Assembly: GCA_947446335.1 (NCBI GenBank)
Contig: CANFGA010000025.1
Coordinates: 1-14,869 of the forward strand
Direction: 5' to 3'
Origin: Oxalobacteraceae bacterium
GTDB taxonomy: Bacteria; Pseudomonadota; Gammaproteobacteria; Burkholderiales; Burkholderiaceae_D
DNA length: 14,869 nt
Shown piece after piece: positions 13,718-14,869 of this stretch. Within the stretch, counting starts at the first letter, position 1, and each line of letters begins with the position of its first letter. The translations under genes and the position numbers were made by a program. A model generated the notes under the pieces. The model saw only the letters and a list, made by a program, of their open reading frames with translations, was not told the DNA's origin and searched no databases.

Positions 13718-14869
13718 TCAAAAAAAGCGGAAGGTGTTCTTTCCCGCATCCTTGGCGGCATACATTGCCGTATCCGCATTCTGCATCAATTCAATCGAGC
13801 CCTTGCCATCGGAGGGGAACATGGCGATGCCGATCGACGCTCCTACCTGCACCTCCTGAGTGTCAAATTTCATCGGCTCGTTGATGACGCCGATGATGCG
13901 CTCGGCGATGTGCGCCACCTCTTCCTTGCTGGCTGGATTGCGCAACTGGATGACAAATTCATCGCCACCGAGGCGTGCCACCGTATCCGACTGCCGCACC
14001 TGAGCCAGCAGCTTTTGCGCCACGCTCTTGAGCAAATCGTCGCCCATGTTGTGGCCGAACGTATCGTTGACGACCTTGAACCGGTCGAGGTCGAGAAACA
14101 TCAGTGCCATGCCAAACTGTTCGCGTTCGGCGATCGCGATCTGCTGATCGAGCCGCTCCATCAGCAAGGCCCGATTCGGCAAATCGGTCAGTGCGTCGTG
14201 AAAAGCCAGATGCTTCAAGTACTCATCCTTGTGCCAGAGGTCGGTGATGTCGTTGAACACCGACACATAGCGGATCGGATTGCCAAACGAGTCGCAGTTC
14301 ATCGTGATGGTCATCCGCTGCAGATACACTTCGCCATCCTTGCGGCGATTCCACATGTCGCCTTTCCAGCGGCCTTTGGTGGTCAGCTCTTGCCACATGG
14401 CGGCATAAAATGCCTGGTCGTGGTGATGCGATTTGAGCAGGCGGGTGGTCTGTCCGAGCGCCTCGTCACTGCGGTAGCCGGTGATCGCGTTGAAGGCTGG
14501 ATTGACCGACAAGATGATCCCTTGCGCATCGGTGACCGTGATGCCTTCGAGGGTATTTTCGAAGACGCTGGCGGCCAGTTCGAGTTGCGCCTCCGCTTCC
14601 TTGAGTTCGGTCACATCGTTGGCGATGATGAAAATGCCGGCGACCCGGCCTTTGGCGTCGATGTCGGGGACATAGTTGCCCACGATGTAGCCCACGCTGC
14701 CATCAGCCTTGATCAGCGTGCGCTGGAACTGCTGCGTCTCGCCGGCGAGGGCCTTGATGATGTGCGGTTCATTGAGCGCATACAGTGGCTCGCCCATCAA
14801 GTCGCGGATGTGGGTGCCGATGATCGCCTCGGGCAGTTTTCCGAACCAGACTTCATAAGCTTTGTTGGC
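13718..14869 (-). CDS. PAS-PAS-GGDEF diguanylate cyclase (N-terminus outside window)
   Basis: The frame is open to the window edge, so the start lies beyond 14869; the visible part is 383 residues. It holds the end of one PAS domain with a PAC-like tail (F-I-I-A-N-D-V-T-E-L-K-E-A-E), a second complete PAS (A-S-V-F-E-N-T-L-E-G-I through V-S-V-F-N-D-I-T-D), and a C-terminal GGDEF domain beginning H-D-A-L-T-D-L-P-N-R. The active-site GGDEF is intact (R-L-G-G-D-E-F-V-I), and an R-Q-S-D inhibitory site lies five residues before it, so the protein should make cyclic di-GMP from GTP with product feedback. No EAL domain follows; the protein ends T-F-R-F-F. The N-terminal input is unknown because it is cut off. 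A strong terminator follows. Confidence 0.93.
   Translation of the reverse strand, partial: ANKAYEVWFGKLPEAIIGTHIRDLMGEPLYALNEPHIIKALAGETQQFQRTLIKADGSVGYIVGNYVPDIDAKGRVAGIFIIANDVTELKEAEAQLELAASVFENTLEGITVTDAQGIILSVNPAFNAITGYRSDEALGQTTRLLKSHHHDQAFYAAMWQELTTKGRWKGDMWNRRKDGEVYLQRMTITMNCDSFGNPIRYVSVFNDITDLWHKDEYLKHLAFHDALTDLPNRALLMERLDQQIAIAEREQFGMALMFLDLDRFKVVNDTFGHNMGDDLLKSVAQKLLAQVRQSDTVARLGGDEFVIQLRNPASKEEVAHIAERIIGVINEPMKFDTQEVQVGASIGIAMFPSDGKGSIELMQNADTAMYAAKDAGKNTFRFF

Overview
The window looks like a chromosomal segment of a GC-rich betaproteobacterium. The gene set, codon use and AGGAGACA-type ribosome binding sites fit Burkholderiales, most likely Oxalobacteraceae (Janthinobacterium, Massilia or Duganella-like). 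That placement is inference from sequence style; there is no 16S rRNA or other phylogenetic marker here.

Layout. (1) Positions 1-2148 (+) hold the 3' end of a large gene for an exported repeat protein. About 55 octapeptides of the type T-A-Q-V-A-A-L-S/T/K/E are arranged in higher-order units of about 81 residues and are followed by a compact module with four calcium-loop motifs. A clear intrinsic terminator follows at 2212-2243. (2) Positions 2439-5917 (+) hold a type I secretion pair: an HlyB-like ABC transporter with a non-catalytic C39-like domain, and an overlapping HlyD-like membrane fusion protein. No TolC gene is visible. (3) Positions 11101-6071 (-) hold a three-gene glycosylation cluster convergent to the secretion genes: a 944-residue TPR / OGT-SPINDLY (GT41) / GT2 fusion, a sugar O-methyltransferase of the MycE/TylF type, and a GT2-methyltransferase fusion. 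(4) Positions 11456-12022 (+) hold folE (GTP cyclohydrolase I). (5) Positions 12077-13372 (-) hold three small genes: a hypothetical protein, a lipoprotein and a helical hypothetical protein. (6) Positions 13718-14869 (-) hold the 3' part of a PAS-PAS-GGDEF diguanylate cyclase that continues past the window end. Between (5) and (6) lie a strong minus-strand terminator, a candidate promoter and a candidate 23-codon small ORF with a strong ribosome binding site.

How the parts may work together. The repeat protein is the natural substrate of the adjacent type I secretion system. It carries one or two Ser/Thr per octad, so it is a dense array of possible O-glycosylation sites. The adjacent cluster encodes an enzyme of the family that O-glycosylates Ser/Thr on proteins (GT41), plus further glycosyltransferase and sugar-methyltransferase activities. 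The main hypothesis is therefore a dedicated cytoplasmic system that O-glycosylates and caps a type I-secreted octad-repeat protein. It would be functionally parallel to HMW1/HMW1C and to serine-rich-repeat adhesin glycosylation, but with a type I exporter. This is inference from domain content and proximity; nothing in the sequence proves that the repeat protein is the acceptor.
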